Positions 34,093 to 46,150 of a stretch of 64,000 bases of DNA are shown here, one piece after another; the stretch's first letter is position 1, and the number at the start of each line of letters is the position of its first letter. Below the pieces are notes generated by a model, which did no database searches, was not told the origin of the DNA, and saw nothing but the letters and a program-made list of their open reading frames with translations. The position numbers and the translations under genes were made by a program. The stretch lies in assembly GCA_947034895.1 (NCBI GenBank), contig OX344762.1, forward strand, positions 40,156,760-40,220,759, written 5' to 3'. The stretch is from Rhytidiadelphus loreus. Lineage: Eukaryota; Streptophyta; Bryopsida; Hypnales; Hylocomiaceae.

Positions 34093-34739
34093 CCCCTAAA
34101 TGCCCAAGGCCTATTTTGAGTTTCCTGAAATCTGCTCTAAATTGAATAAAATGCCAACATTTTGATAAGTTATATCAATTTTTTTTAAATTCTAACTGTA
34201 CAAATTCAAACTAGACATGTTAAAGATCTCATAGGAAAAGAAAAGAAAACAATTTCACTTATGGAGTGAAAGATCATAATGTTTGATCATGAGGGTGTTA
34301 AAACTGCAAAAGTGATGTGAAGTCTTTCAATCCTCTTTTCACAAGTCAAATCTAAAAAATTGGTGACCAAAAAAATATGAGTTTAAAGGGCCTAACGTGT
34401 ATAACTCCTATCAATTTATGGCTTCTCAAAATCTATTCTATAATTATTTTAAATGAATTTTGAATGTGATTTTTTCTCCAAGATCTAGTGTATTTGAGGC
34501 TCATTTCCAAGAGCTCTCAACACTACAAGAAGTCAAGATTGCAATGGGTACCCTTGCACAAAATCTTGAATAGAAAAATCACTATCATTTATTTTCAAGA
34601 TTGGATTTTTGATGCTAGAACTAGACTTCAAGAAGAATTTTTCATAAATATAAACTATTAAAAATAGTGATTTGCTTAGGTTTTATTTAACTTCAAAGTT
34701 TTGCAAACACCAAATTTTGGTGCCTCGGGCATTTAGGGG
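34093..34739. mobile_element. TTAA-type MITE, 647 bp, copy 1
   Basis: Begins CCCCTAAATGCCCAAGG after TTAA (34089-34092) and ends with the inverse, CTCGGGCATTTAGGGG, followed by TGAA. It has exactly the same length as the copy at 57076-57722 and aligns with it throughout, for example GACATGTTAAAGATC and TTCACAAGTCAAATCTAAAA. No coding capacity. Confidence 0.85.
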
Positions 34740-34830
34740 TGAACTTCTAGTTCTCATTTAGTATCAGATCATTGAAGTTGCTTTGTATGAAAACATTTAA
34801 TGCTAGAAACTCAAGCTTCCTTGAATCTTA

Positions 34831-35717
34831 CCTCTAAAGCCCATTGTCTCCTCAAGGGACAAAATGGATTTTGAGCAAGTTCCTATGCCCTCAATTTTTA
34901 ATGAAACTTTTAGAAACTTTCTCATAAGATAGAAAAACTTATTAGCTTTGTGGGAATATAATTTCTTTTATTTCAATTGGTGCCTAGGAGCAAAAGTTAT
35001 ACCACAAAAAATCCAAATTTTCATTCAACAAGCAAAAAAAGAAATCCATAAAAACTTGAATTTCTTTTTTCTTTTTTTCTTTTAGTACATTTTTATCTAC
35101 ATTTGAAGCTTTGATTCATTCCATTTGAATTAGTGATGTGAAAGTTATGAACAATTTTTTTTTTCAGGCAATTTAAACATCTTCTTGAAAAAATAACTTA
35201 CATAATTCATTTCTGAATGCAATTTTCACAATTTTTCAAAAAGAAAAATTTGACAAGGATAAATTTGCTTGCTAGAACAATCTCACCATTGGAATTATTG
35301 TGTTTCAATCCCATCTTAGAGCTTTAACGATTTAGTTTTTCTTTCAATATTGGACCTACATCTATACAACAATTTTTTGAAGAATGAAAATCAAGCTTCT
35401 TTTTTATTAAATTTTTTTCCTAGACTTACAACTTGATTCTTCAACACAAAAAAATTCCACAAATGACAATCAAAGTCATTTGAAATTGCAAGCAAGTGTT
35501 CAAATTTAGTTTTTTGACCTTGAATTTTAATATCTCTCAATCTTCATAGTCATATTTCATGAAATTTTTACCACATTCATGATCTCAAAAAAATAAGGTA
35601 CAAGATCCTACGGTTAGATTCTAAAAATAATATTTTTCTTGTTTTCATTGGTGAATGGAGCATAAATGGTAGTTTTGAGTGGTTTTTGACTGAAAAATGG
35701 CCTTGGGCCTTTAGGGG
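34831..35717 (-). mobile_element. Long TTAA-family element, reverse orientation
   Basis: On the minus strand it starts CCCCTAAAGGCCCAAGGCC then AAAACCACTCAAAACTACCA, as do the copies at 8944 and 44826. The interior matches 45000-46000 in reverse, with GCAAAAGTTAT near 34995 against ATAACTTTTGC in the other copy. The far end near CCTCTAAAGCCC at 34831 is approximate. Confidence 0.55.
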
Positions 35718-36730
35718 TAAAATACTTGATCAATTAATCTATGAAGTTCACATTTAGCGCTTCATTGTTAATGTAGTTAATGTAGTTACTACATCTTTTG
35801 AACTCATTTGTCATTATGGTAATTCATTCCCAATAACAAACATTAAATACTTTAAAAGGTAGAATGTGACAAAATTTGCTTTGTAGATGTAAATTCCATA
35901 TTTTATGACGATGTATATCAATGATTGCTAAGGGTGTGCACCTATAATTGTCACTAATTACAACTAAGCATAGTTATTATTATTAAATATAAATTATTTT
36001 TGTTGAATTTTATTGAGAAATGAAAGGGATATAACATTTAGTACCCTAAAGTTAGGCTACCCTTCCGCCAATATAATGATGTGAAATATTTTACATCTAT
36101 TCGTAGCTACAAGGGGTACGTGGCATCAAGCAAGAGACTGGGTAGTATTGTATCCAGATAAGGTAGGAATACCATAAATAGCACCTTCCTTCCTCTAATG
36201 GCATAGTATGGTGTTCTAAACGGACAATAGCTAGCTTTACTCTTGCTTTGAATAAGATTTGATTTGCTGAAATTTGATTGGCTCATTCTTGATTAGGAAT
36301 AAGTTCCAAAGGTAGCATGTTTAGGTGAAGCTAAGAGACATGAATGGGGTCTAAATGAAGAATCCACACTTATATTCAATGAAATATTCATTCTTGAAGA
36401 AAAAGATTCTTTTTTTTTGCATTCTTACTCACCCTTATTTTTGCACACATTGATCTCAATTTTTCAATGAATTTCCCACATCCTATAGGTTGAAATGCTT
36501 TTTTTAACCATTTATGATATTCCTACTTTAGCAATTTCAACACTTTGGTGTTGAACATTTAATTAAAATATAAAAATGAGCTACGGTGTTTTGAAATCTA
36601 ACTTTAAAATATTTAACTATAAGTTCAAAGTAATCAATATTCATTAACTGATCCTTCGTTTTGATTCCAAAAAACTCTTGCTACTTCATCCTCATCTAAA
36701 ATCTGATTCATATGTAGATAAAAGTATAAG
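35718..36730. other. AT-rich DNA, no recognised content
   Basis: No gene or clear repeat. A few GC-balanced stretches around 36100-36260 lack a plausible frame. Confidence 0.5.
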
Positions 36731-36840
36731 CTCCCGGGTTGGTGCAGTCAATAATTTACCCTTGATTTAAATATGCTCTTGGATCCCAGAGAATGTGCAA
36801 GACGGATTTGAGCCTCCTTCTCCTGCCCATTAAGTTACAT
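36731..36840 (+). repeat. Possible tRNA-derived SINE head
   Basis: GGGTTGGTGCAGTCAAT resembles an RNA polymerase III A box, and GGATTTGAGCCTCC about 70 bp later resembles a B box. No clear tail or target duplication. Tentative. Confidence 0.25.
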
Positions 36841-37147
36841 GAGATTTGAAGTCAAGGGAGTATTGTTTCAAGCTTGTTCCCTTAGCCATTCTTTGCAACT
36901 ATGGGGTAACAGACACTATTGTCAGGGCAGTAATGACCCAATATTAAAAATTAAAAATTAAAAAAAGTTGGTCAAAATCATGTTTTGAACCGGAAAAAAA
37001 ATTATTTTTTATTTTTTTGAAATTTTACTTTTTCCGAGGTGGCACAGTCTCCACCACATCAGCAGAGAGTTCCCTGCACATTTCTGCAATTCTAGCAGTG
37101 TTAGAGGGCATTGGAAACTCGCAGTTTCCCAATGCCCTCAAATCTCC
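36841..37147 (+). mobile_element. Family-B palindromic MITE copy
   Basis: Left GAGATTTGAAG and right CCCTCAAATCTC are inverted. The core has GAGGTGGCACAGTCTCC and CATCAGCAGAGAG, and GGAAACTCGCAGTTTCC stands near the right end, as in the other copies. Confidence 0.65.
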
Positions 37148-37590
37148 TTAAAATAGACAATTTGGGGACTCATGCCATTTAACCTCTCCAATGATCTTTT
37201 TGTTTCAATCTTATATCTCAACAACTTCTTCCATGGTTCGTTATCTAGAGAAAACCTTCTCACAACTAGTTTGGCTAGATGAACTTGCATCTATAGCAAT
37301 AGATCAATCCATCAATTTATTTTTGCCCTACATTTGTGGAAGAATACAAGCATTTCATTTAACCCTAGAAACACACTAACTTTCATCTCTTCGATCTAGT
37401 CTATAGATATTGTGTTATAAGCCCCCTGATCAGGTTACAACTTTTGACAAAAATACCATAACATGTTGCCATGTACCAACAGATGGAAACTAAAAATTGG
37501 ATAAGTGAATGAATCCTTTTCCTAAAACGAATGGGTTGATCTAGCTATATTTTCCATTAGAATTGAGACTAGAAGATATTTCTATTTTTA

Positions 37591-37679
37591 AATGTGACTT
37601 TAGTCACAATGCATTAGACTATTTGATCATTCCTTGAATTTTGAACCCCTATACTATAGTCATGGGTGTTTGCGGAATA
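37591..37679 (+). repeat. Dispersed repeat shared with 15031-15121
   Basis: Second copy of the 90-bp sequence described at 15031. It directly precedes a member of the long TTAA family. Confidence 0.75.
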
Positions 37680-37699
37680 GGCAAAAATCACCACTACAA

Positions 37700-38239
37700 C
37701 CCATCCTCGTAGAGAGCTTTCCAACGGTACCCTAAAACACAACCGTGAAACGTACAATCCAAAGTTCTTAACGTAACAAAACAATTAAATAACCTAATTT
37801 AAGGTATGGATTCTATTGAAATAATCAAATCAATTGGTTGTTTAAGTATGTATTCCATTATTGATAGTGTTCCCATGTCTGCATATGATTCCATACCTAC
37901 CCACAAACTAAAACTCCTCATAACTTTCATCTTATCAATCAAAATGGAATGTATCAAAGCTTTTCACATGTATATAAATCTAAAAAACCAATTTCAAATT
38001 CTTGTTTCTAAAAAAAGTGATTTTTTTATGATTTGCCCTAGGTTGAGAAATAAACTACACAACATACAATAACTTTTTAACCATGTAGTCAAAAGTTATG
38101 AAAATTGTTGGACCTTAAAGAAAAAACATTATCCACATGGTGTGTGAAAATTTCAAAAGGAAAAAATAAAAATCCCATTTGTAATGAACTGCCCCAAATC
38201 GCCATGTTGCCCAAAAATGGTCGCTTGGTCCTTTAGGGG
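37700..38239 (+). mobile_element. Long TTAA-family element, 3' part
   Basis: Matches 245-300 (GAGAGCTTTCCAACGGTAC) and 870-1240 of the 2.67-kb repeat, and 63420-63789, ending TCCTTTAGGGG followed by TTAA (38240-38243). No left end recognised. Confidence 0.65.
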
Positions 38240-38243
38240 TTAA

Positions 38244-38442
38244 CCCTTAAGCACTCCGATGTCCATATTCTGAACGATGAACAAAGGGCTTGCAGGCATT
38301 GTTCCATCCAACTACTTTCTCATTCAAATGTAACATTTGAATCTTGAAAAGACAGCCTTCTATTATGTCCAATTTCATGAAATTTTGGTAAATGATATTA
38401 CTGTACAAAGATATAAGCAAAAATGTGTGAGGCATTAAGGGG
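38244..38442. mobile_element. TTAA-flanked MITE (199 bp)
   Basis: TTAA at 38240-38243 and 38443-38446. Ends are CCCTTAAGCACTC and GAGGCATTAAGGGG. The left TTAA is shared with the right end of the preceding element, so two insertions used the same or adjacent target. Confidence 0.75.
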
Positions 38443-38702
38443 TTAAGGAACCAGTTCCATTGATTTCTTTGCTCAATAGTTCCTTTTCTTCCCACTCGCC
38501 ACTCCAGTTGCCAAATGCTGATGCAAAGTTATCTGAATGAGGTCGGTGCTCTTGGAATCTGGCCAGCCCAGGCTAATTTAAGGTACTTTCTCCAGGAGTG
38601 TCCATCCAATAACTTGCTTAACTTGCTTATTTTTTACAACAGTCCAAAGAATAGGGAGCTTAATATAGTGCACCTGGTGTGCAATTATGGAGTTGGGACA
38701 TA

Positions 38703-39269
38703 CTCCCTCCGTCCCATAATGATCTTCCTGTTGGCCTTCTTTTTTTGTCCCAAAATGATCTTCCTATTGCACTTTGTGATGTTGAAATTAGTCAAATTCG
38801 GCTTATGATTGTTATTTGAGACTAGCAAAACAACTCTAAGTGGTTGTTTTTGCTCCATCCATGCAAACATCAAGCAAAAGACAAATAAAATGATTGAAAG
38901 CTTCAATCCACACTTATAGTTTTTATTTTTTGCATCTCTTTGAGTATTTCCCATTTGAAGTAGATTAAGCTTTGGAAGCCGAAACAAAGGTCTATACATG
39001 GTCTTAGGCATATGCTAAATGCCCACAAAATGGCAACCTCACATTCAATAATTAAGTGCTCACTGGTGTTCCTTAAAAACGCCCCAAAATATTCACTTTT
39101 CAATATTATAAAACTACACTTTGAAAAGGGCTTCAAAACTCAAACTTTTTAGGATGCAAAGAGAACACCAAACTCTACATACTATACAAATTGAGTTTTA
39201 AAAAAGTTATTTTTATTCTTAATCCATAAGATTTAGTCTAACAGGAAGATCATTTTGGGACGGAGGTAG
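38703..39269. mobile_element. Stowaway-type MITE (567 bp)
   Basis: Left end CTCCCTCCGTCCCATAATGA and right end the inverse of CTACCTCCGTCCCAAAATGA are the diagnostic Stowaway (Tc1/mariner) terminus. Inverted identity reaches about 30 bp into ATCTTCCTGTT. TA flanks both sides (38701-38702, 39270-39271). A second, internal TIR-like copy, GTCCCAAAATGATCTTCCTA, lies at about 38747. It is longer than typical Stowaway elements and has no transposase frame. Confidence 0.93.
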
Positions 39270-39554
39270 TACAATAGAAGAGGAGATTGATGATATTCTC
39301 CACCATTCAATAAATTATTATTTGCACAAACAGCCAGGAAAGTGGAATGGTGGAGCTCCACATTCCACTTTGAATGCGTCACATCCTTGTTGATGCCAAG
39401 GAGTGCAATGCAATGCAATGGGTGCCGTGGAGGCATTTGGAAGCTAAGCTTATCCCAAAATGCTAAACAATATATTTGAAGCTTTCAGAGCATCAATGCA
39501 TATACTATTCCACTAACTCTGTTCATCAATGTTGATGTGCATCAGATAAGGTAG

Positions 39555-39881
39555 CAGGTCCATAAATCGACCATTCAAGAGCTGGAACTGATTTTGGGGG
39601 AGGTGAAACTTTGGGGGAGGTGAAACTTCTTGAAATATTTTTGAGTAAATTATCCTTGAAAAACAAGTGAAATTGGCATCTAACCCCAAGTTGTTTCATA
39701 TGTTTTGGAGCTTTCTAGAATTAGTTATGAATTTTTGAAGTTCAAATGCAATGGGCTCTAAAATTGCCCACGTCTTGAAATGTACACTATTTATACATTG
39801 CTAATATCATGAAAAAGAAACATGTACAAATAGTCTACATTTCAGAAAATGGGCAATTTTAGAGCCTAAGTGTATGGACCT
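39555..39881. mobile_element. Diverged relative of the AGGTAGG MITE (327 bp)
   Basis: Ends CAGGTCCATA / TATGGACCTG are inverted. The core (AATTGGCATCTAACCCCAAG, then TTAGTTATGAATTTTTGAAG, TGTACA) matches 23586-23887 and the arm copies. The termini differ from those copies, so it is a separate subfamily. Confidence 0.65.
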
Positions 39882-40189
39882 GTTGCTTTAGTGTCAAAAT
39901 TACATTTACAGGATGTTTCTATTTGAAGGCAACTGAAAATTATAAATCTGTTTTATAAATTTATAAATTTGGATTTCTTTTTAAATTTTTAAATTTTTTA
40001 TTTTTATTTTTCAAAGTTGAGATTTGAAGACATAAGAAGTAAAGTCTATAGGTGTGTGTACGTTTGAAGGACACCTTCAGAAACCATTCACCTGAAAAGC
40101 TTTGTTACTTTGCAACCAATGTGTTGCATTGTGTGCCTTTAATAAATAAATAAAATTCTCTTTATCAATGGTAGAGATTATTTTGTATG
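39882..40189. other. AT-rich DNA, no recognised content
   Basis: Low-complexity A/T-rich sequence. No gene or repeat noticed. Confidence 0.5.
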
Positions 40190-40570
40190 ATCCAACGGAA
40201 GAGCCCAATCCAATCTTAATCTGGCCCTAGATAGGAAATTGGGCCACCCAAAACTTCGGCCCGATTGCTCCCTTGGGGCCGGATAGTTTGGCACCAAAAC
40301 CATGTCACCTAAGGCGACATGTAGGATGAGTGGTGGTATCAATTTGGCCCTAATATAAAGTTCTTGGGCCAAATTTGGAGAAATAGAATGATTCCATTGG
40401 TTCAAACTTGGAGAGTTCCAGACGGCCTTCAATCCGGCCCCAAGTATATACCGGCCCTTAGACACATCCCCTTATGATGGCCGAAGGTTATTTTGGAACA
40501 ATTCAAGAGAAAAGGGAGGGAGGACAGAGAAACAAACTCATGCACCTTTACCTTCTACCTTAGGTAAGGT
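40190..40570. other. GC-richer island with GGCC motifs
   Basis: Stands out from the AT-rich surroundings. GGCC(C) recurs about ten times, and GTATATA at 40445 could be a TATA box followed by leader-like sequence. No open frame with a recognisable product follows. It might be the remnant of a retrotransposon LTR or of a gene promoter. Confidence 0.3.
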
Positions 40571-41795
40571 AAGTACACCTAAAATTGCACAAATAATTCA
40601 ACATGGTTCCCATTTTTATATTGAAAAGCCTTTTGTAGGATCTTGTTGGTAGAAAAAAGGGGATTTTAGATACTCTTAGAATGCTTTTTCTGGACACTAT
40701 ATGAATAAACTACACGTTTTTAAAAATAGGTGTTTCAAAAACTAACCATAGACTTTCATGAATAGTGGGAGTACATTTTCAGCAAGAATGTAAACTGAAA
40801 GGTTTTAGAATGTGGTCAAAATTAGGTGTAGTTACCTTATAGACCTTAAGCAATGGATTAAAAGAAATCCCTCTAACACAAGCTCTAACAATGAGCAAAT
40901 TATGAAAAATCCCCCTTCATAGGGAATAAAACATAATTCATTCAAAACTTGGATATAATTTTGTATGAGGTTTTTGTATTGAATGAGGACTATTTTCTAC
41001 AAAAAAATTCTCGACGTTGTGTCCCAAGTGATAATTCCTTTGGCAATAGTTTTAACTCGGGGGGTCACTTAGAGTGTCCACTAGAAACCACGTTCAAACA
41101 AAACTTTGGACCCCTATAAACTTTTTGAATTTTAAATATAAATAAATAAATAAAATATGAATAGATTTTTCTACTTTGAAATTTTATATTTTGAATTATT
41201 GATATTTTTATTTGATAATAATAGTTCTTTACAAATTTTTGAAGTAAAAAGATACACTATAGAACTTAAAAATAACTTTTACACCCCTATATTACATAAA
41301 AAAAAATTATCTAAAAAATGAACAAAAAATTCCTAAAAATAATTTTCTATTGAAAGTTCATTTTGAGTTGAATATTGATTTGATGGTCACCTAAATGTGT
41401 TCTCTATAATTATTTGAGTTGAAAAAACATGCCATTTTAGCTCATTTTCAACCTCTTCTAGAAATCATTTCATATTTTATTTGAGTTGGAAATTTTGGCA
41501 ATAGAAACCTATAGTCATTATTAAACAATGGTCAAAATTTTAGGTTGAAAATTATAGTTTATTAGAAACCACTTGTTCACATGTGGTTTGTTGTAGTAGA
41601 ATTAAGTGCACCTTCCGAGTTTTATTCAATTATATCAATCATGTATAAATTTATTCAATTGTTTACTTACAATATGATGGAACCAAAAACAAGCAAACTT
41701 TGTAAAGGTAATGAAACAATAATTGTGCACATGCCTATGAGAGCATGGAGGTTTTTCCTTACCACCAAATGGATCAATTATATCCTCTACCATAC
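40571..41795. other. AT-rich DNA, no recognised content
   Basis: No gene or clear repeat seen. Confidence 0.5.
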
Positions 41796-42095
41796 CATTA
41801 GATGGGATTTGGAGGGGCTGGAGGACCGTTTCAGGCTGTTCCTAGCTCCATTCCCTCGTCCATTCCCTCAGGCCCCATCGAACGCGGATGCCAGTTTTTT
41901 TTTTTCAAAATAAATAAATAAATTTAAAGTTCTTAAAATGAAAAACAAAGTTAATTTTTTCTTTTTTTCTTTTTTTTGAAAAAATCGATGTGGCAGTCGC
42001 TCAGCCAGATCAGCAGGCCTCGAGAACAACTAGTTTCATCTAGTTTCCCACTTGGGAACTTGCGGCCCTTCCCAATAGGGAAATCCCATCTAATG
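41796..42095 (+). mobile_element. Family-B palindromic MITE, best copy (300 bp)
   Basis: Ends CATTAGATGGGATTT and AAATCCCATCTAATG are perfectly inverted. The core holds GATGTGGCAGTCGCTCAG and AGATCAGCAGG, then CACTTGGGAACTTGCGG. Related copies: 7594, 12740 (reverse), 36841 and 55594. Confidence 0.8.
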
Positions 42096-42366
42096 CATAA
42101 TAGAGGTCCTTACACCATTTATCAAGAGCCACAACCAAAGCAATTTGATGCATTGTAATTCAACAAGGATAAAAGACCAGTTGAAGTTCACTTTACGCTA
42201 GACAATAAAATTGAAGAATTACAAAGTTTTAAAATGGATGTAAAATAATATAGAATTCAACATATTCTAAAATGGATAAGGTTTCATAGTTACTTGATTT
42301 TGAAGTTAGAAACTTCTTGAAATAATCTAGCAAGATATTTAGGATGACTAAGTCATTTCAACAAAG

Positions 42367-42447
42367 TTACTGCCATTTGTTTAATGGCAGTAATTGCCAA
42401 TTTTGAGCTCATTGTCATTGTGACAAACTGTCACAATGAGCTCAAAA
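42367..42447. repeat. Two adjacent perfect hairpins
   Basis: TTACTGCCATT (42367-42377) pairs with AATGGCAGTAA (42383-42393). Right after it TTTTGAGCTCATTGT (42401-42415) pairs with ACAATGAGCTCAAAA (42433-42447), and inside that TTGTGACA pairs with TGTCACAA in a competing stem. Origin unknown. Confidence 0.85.
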
Positions 42448-42452
42448 AATTA

Positions 42453-43284
42453 ATTAATTAATTAATTTTTTTAAATGGCGAGGGAATTGAATTTTTTTCA
42501 TCCCTCCAATAAGCTCACATTTTTTTTTGAATTAAATTATATTATACTCCCCATCCCACCCTTTGTAATTTTTAGGTGGGGGTGGGGGTCTCATTTGATA
42601 TGAGATAAATCCCATATCCACTCCTGTATTTGTATAGTATTTGTATTTGTATTGTATTCATACCCATATTTGTATAGTATTTGGTATTATATTTGTATCC
42701 ATATTTGTTACTGTATTATGGATTCATATTTGGACAGCTCAAATTAAATCTCATATAGATCAATGGCTTGTGATTTTTTGAGAAATAGACAACATTTGAG
42801 AGGGAAAGCATTTTTTTTCCAAAAAAATCAACGGCCAGTGATTTTTTTGAGAGAGGGGGGCCTAGCAAAATGGCCGGCCTGCCAATTTGTGGTACATTGT
42901 CATTCCATCAAAGTTTATTTATTTATTTTAAGTCATTCTTTAATATTGCTCACTATAGGAATGTAGTTTCACTTTATAAATACAATTTTATTGCTAGTAA
43001 TAAATTTTTGTTGAAGTAATTTTAAAATCACTATTGCATTTTCAAACATTAAAATATTAATGTTTTCATATAGTACAAAATACTTTCTATTTAATGTCTT
43101 TTTTTCCTCTTTTAATACCGTTGTAAAAATATGTGTGAATAATAGTAAGGTCATTTGTGTGGTCATTTTTGCTTTATGCTATTGAAGGTGACAGGTTTTT
43201 TTAAATTAATATTTTTCTTTGGATCTAGTTCAACTTCTATTTTATTGAAACATAGGTTTTTAAAATTCCACTTGGAAGGGATTG
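42453..43284. other. AT-rich DNA, no recognised content
   Basis: Simple TTAATTAA runs at the start and GTATTTGTAT-like low complexity near 42630-42720. No gene. Confidence 0.5.
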
Positions 43285-43368
43285 AGAGAAGTGAAAACAG
43301 AGGGGAAGAAAGGAAGATAAGGAAGAAGAAAAGGAAGAAGAAAAGGAAGAGAGTGAAAAAGAAGTGAA
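43285..43368. repeat. Polypurine (GAA-rich) tract
   Basis: About 84 bases almost purely A and G, with GAAGAAAAGGAAGAAGAAAA. The Lys/Arg-rich frame across it reflects composition only. Confidence 0.9.
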
Positions 43369-43391
43369 CATTGTCAAATGTGCTTCTTTAT

Positions 43392-43914
43392 CCCCTAAGC
43401 GCTCAAGCGACCATTTTGGGGTCATTATTCAATTGCAGACAACATTTGGGGGCAGAAAAAAACTTTTTTTTTTCATCTTTTATATATTTTGAAGGTTGGA
43501 TTGTCTTTCAATGTTTATATTCAAAACTAAGATCACTATGGTCAAACAAAAACTATAGGAGAAATAGCACAATGTGTTTAGAGTTGGCCTAATATTGAAA
43601 AATTTACAATTTGGGAAAGTGTTTGTGTTCTCATTTCTAAATCTTATGCATTTTTTAAAAATCAATAGAAACCACAATTTTGACCAATATAAATGCTAAA
43701 GATAGAAAAATGTATTTTTGGTGAATTTTTGACATTATATCTTCAAAATTCTTTTGAAGAGAATCTCAAAATAGTTTTATAATTTTGACGGTATGGATAC
43801 TTTTTGTTTTTCATGCTTCACATAATCTTCTTTGATGCAAACTTCAAAAAAGTTATAGAACTTATATTTTATAATACATTTGTGTTTTGTCCAAACCCCT
43901 TGGGCTTTTAGGGG
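43392..43914. mobile_element. TTAT-flanked relative of the TTAA MITEs (523 bp)
   Basis: CCCCTAAGCGCTCAAGCG at the left and the inverse of CCCCTAAAAGCCCAAGG at the right. TTAT occurs on both sides (43388-43391, 43915-43918), one base off the TTAA target of its relatives. Confidence 0.65.
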
Positions 43915-44825
43915 TTATAGATTCATTAAAAAAATGAGACCCTCATTTTCAAGTCTCAGTTGACCTTACACTATTTGAAGCAACTAATGTGTGAAAAAAT
44001 TGGTTCTTGGTCATGGCTTTTAACCATGACCAAATAATTATCCTTTCCAACTCTTGGTCAGTAATGGAATGAGAGCTTCGGTAGGATATAGCTTGAGCGT
44101 CTCTAATGTCTAACTTTAAGGAATTTTGAGTCTATTTAAGCTCTAATTATAAACCAATGAAAAGATGTCTATTGAATGAAAATAGATAGAGGATGCTTCA
44201 AGGGCAAATAAATAGTATCACTACATTTTTTTGGTGAACTTTAGTAATAATAGTAACATTTTAGCTTGCACTTATTTAAAAAGTGTGATTTTAGTTAAGT
44301 TTCTATATAGGTTTGTTAAATTTTGATTGTAGAGATGAATTTTATTATTGTGTTGAACATCTTTATTCTAAAGCAAACTTTAAGGAAGTTGAAGAAGTCA
44401 TATATTCACATCTAAATTTTGCTCCAAAGTCTTGAATGCACATTATAAGATTTGTTACCAAATTCAAACTATTGTATTAATATGTATATAATAATCTATA
44501 AATTATAAAACCTTTTCCTTTAAATTTGTTATAAATGTTTAAAATATTTGTTTTGAATATTTTTCGAAAATATCTTAGCTAAAGTGAACCTATAATTCAA
44601 TATAAATAAAGTCAGTAATTTCTTAGGAGACAAAAACACACTTCTATAATTGGTTGATAAAATTATGGCAAATTGATCCATTCAAATGACAAGTGAATGT
44701 TTTGTTTGCAAACATTATTTACTTAGGGATTCTAACAATCCTTTCTATCCTACCAAGTTTGAGATTTAATTATAACATATAAGGAATAATCTTGGTAAAA
44801 ATGATACACAACAAAAAGATATTTT
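43915..44825. other. AT-rich DNA, no recognised content
   Basis: No gene or clear repeat seen. Confidence 0.5.
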
Positions 44826-46150
44826 TTGATCCTTATAGTTCCAAGGCCATTTTTTGGGTCAAAAAACACTCAAAAATTGTCATTTTTGTTGCATTTGCTC
44901 AAGAAAACAAAGATTTAAAAAAAAAATTGACTAAAGGATCTGAGTTGTCTTAGATCATTTGGTAGAAATTTCAAGAAGTTTAACTATATAGATTGGAAGA
45001 TATTAGCATTCACAATTGGAAAATAATTTTTTTGGAACATTGTCTTGCAATTTCAGATGACTTTGATCGCCATTTGTGGAATTGTTTTTCCACTAAAAAC
45101 TTTAAATTAAAAAAGAATTAAGTTGAAAAATTGAGTTGGAAGTCTAAAATAAATTATTCTTTTTTAAAGACTTGATTTTAATTCCTTAAAAAATTGTTAA
45201 GTAGAAGTACATCTAAAATTGAACAAAAAACTAAATTGTTAATAGCTCTAAAATGAAATTGAAAAACAACAATTCCAACAATGAGATTGTTCTAGCAAGC
45301 ACACTTAACTCCATCAAAAAAATTCTTTTGGAAAATTGTGAAAATTGCATTAAAAAATGAGTCCTACAAGTTATTTTTTGAAGATGATGCTTAGATTGCC
45401 CAAAAAACAAGATAGTCCATAATTCTCTCAGTGCTAGTCCAAATAGAATGAATCAAAGCTTTACATGTAAACAAAAATATAATACTTGAAAAAAACATTA
45501 AATTTTTTTTTACTTTTTGTGATTTTTATTTGGTTGCCCGCCAACCTCTATTTTCAGCTTATTGTGCTATAACTTTTGCTCCAAGCACCAATTGAAATAG
45601 AAATTGTATTCGCACAAAGTTTAAGGTAGCAACACCTATAACCATTACGTACTGTTTTTCAATTATCAAAGGAATGGTCCATGTCTTTCAAGAAAAAAAA
45701 CAAAAGAAACCCATTAGTGTACCCATACTTCAATAGTAGAGTTCCTTTTAAGTGTCTCTAAATGTACCTTGAAACCGTGCCAATGCTTAATTGTGTTTGG
45801 TAGGCTCTGATTCTTTTAGATTTTGGTGCTACAATCAAGGCAACTTTAGTAGAGTGCGGTTTACGGTGCCCTAGTGAGTTATACTTTGAAAATTCACAAA
45901 ACTTAGATGCCTTATCCAAAAAAATTATTTTTTTTTTGAAAATTCATGATTTTTAGTTGCTAATACTAAAAAAATATTTTTTCTAGAAAAAAATGCCTCC
46001 AAATATTCTGAATTGCTTAAATTGACGGTTATGGGTGTTGCTACCTTATGTGTATTTCTAGCTTCACAAAAAGTTTCAATGAATATTGAGATTGTATGAG
46101 TCTATCCGAAGTCTCATTTTGATCCCTATAGGGCCACTGGAACTTTAGGG
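44826..46150 (+). mobile_element. Long TTAA-family element (about 1.3 kb)
   Basis: Starts near CCTTATAGTTCCAAGGCC then AAAAAACACTCAAAAATTGTC, and ends CACTGGAACTTTAGGGGG. The interior matches 12010-12300 and, in reverse, 34831-35717. The ends are diverged and no TTAA is preserved. No coding capacity. Confidence 0.55.

Noticed and set aside
34525..34545. CACTACAAGAAG as a CACTA terminus
   Set aside because: It lies inside the 647-bp TTAA element and no inverted partner was found.
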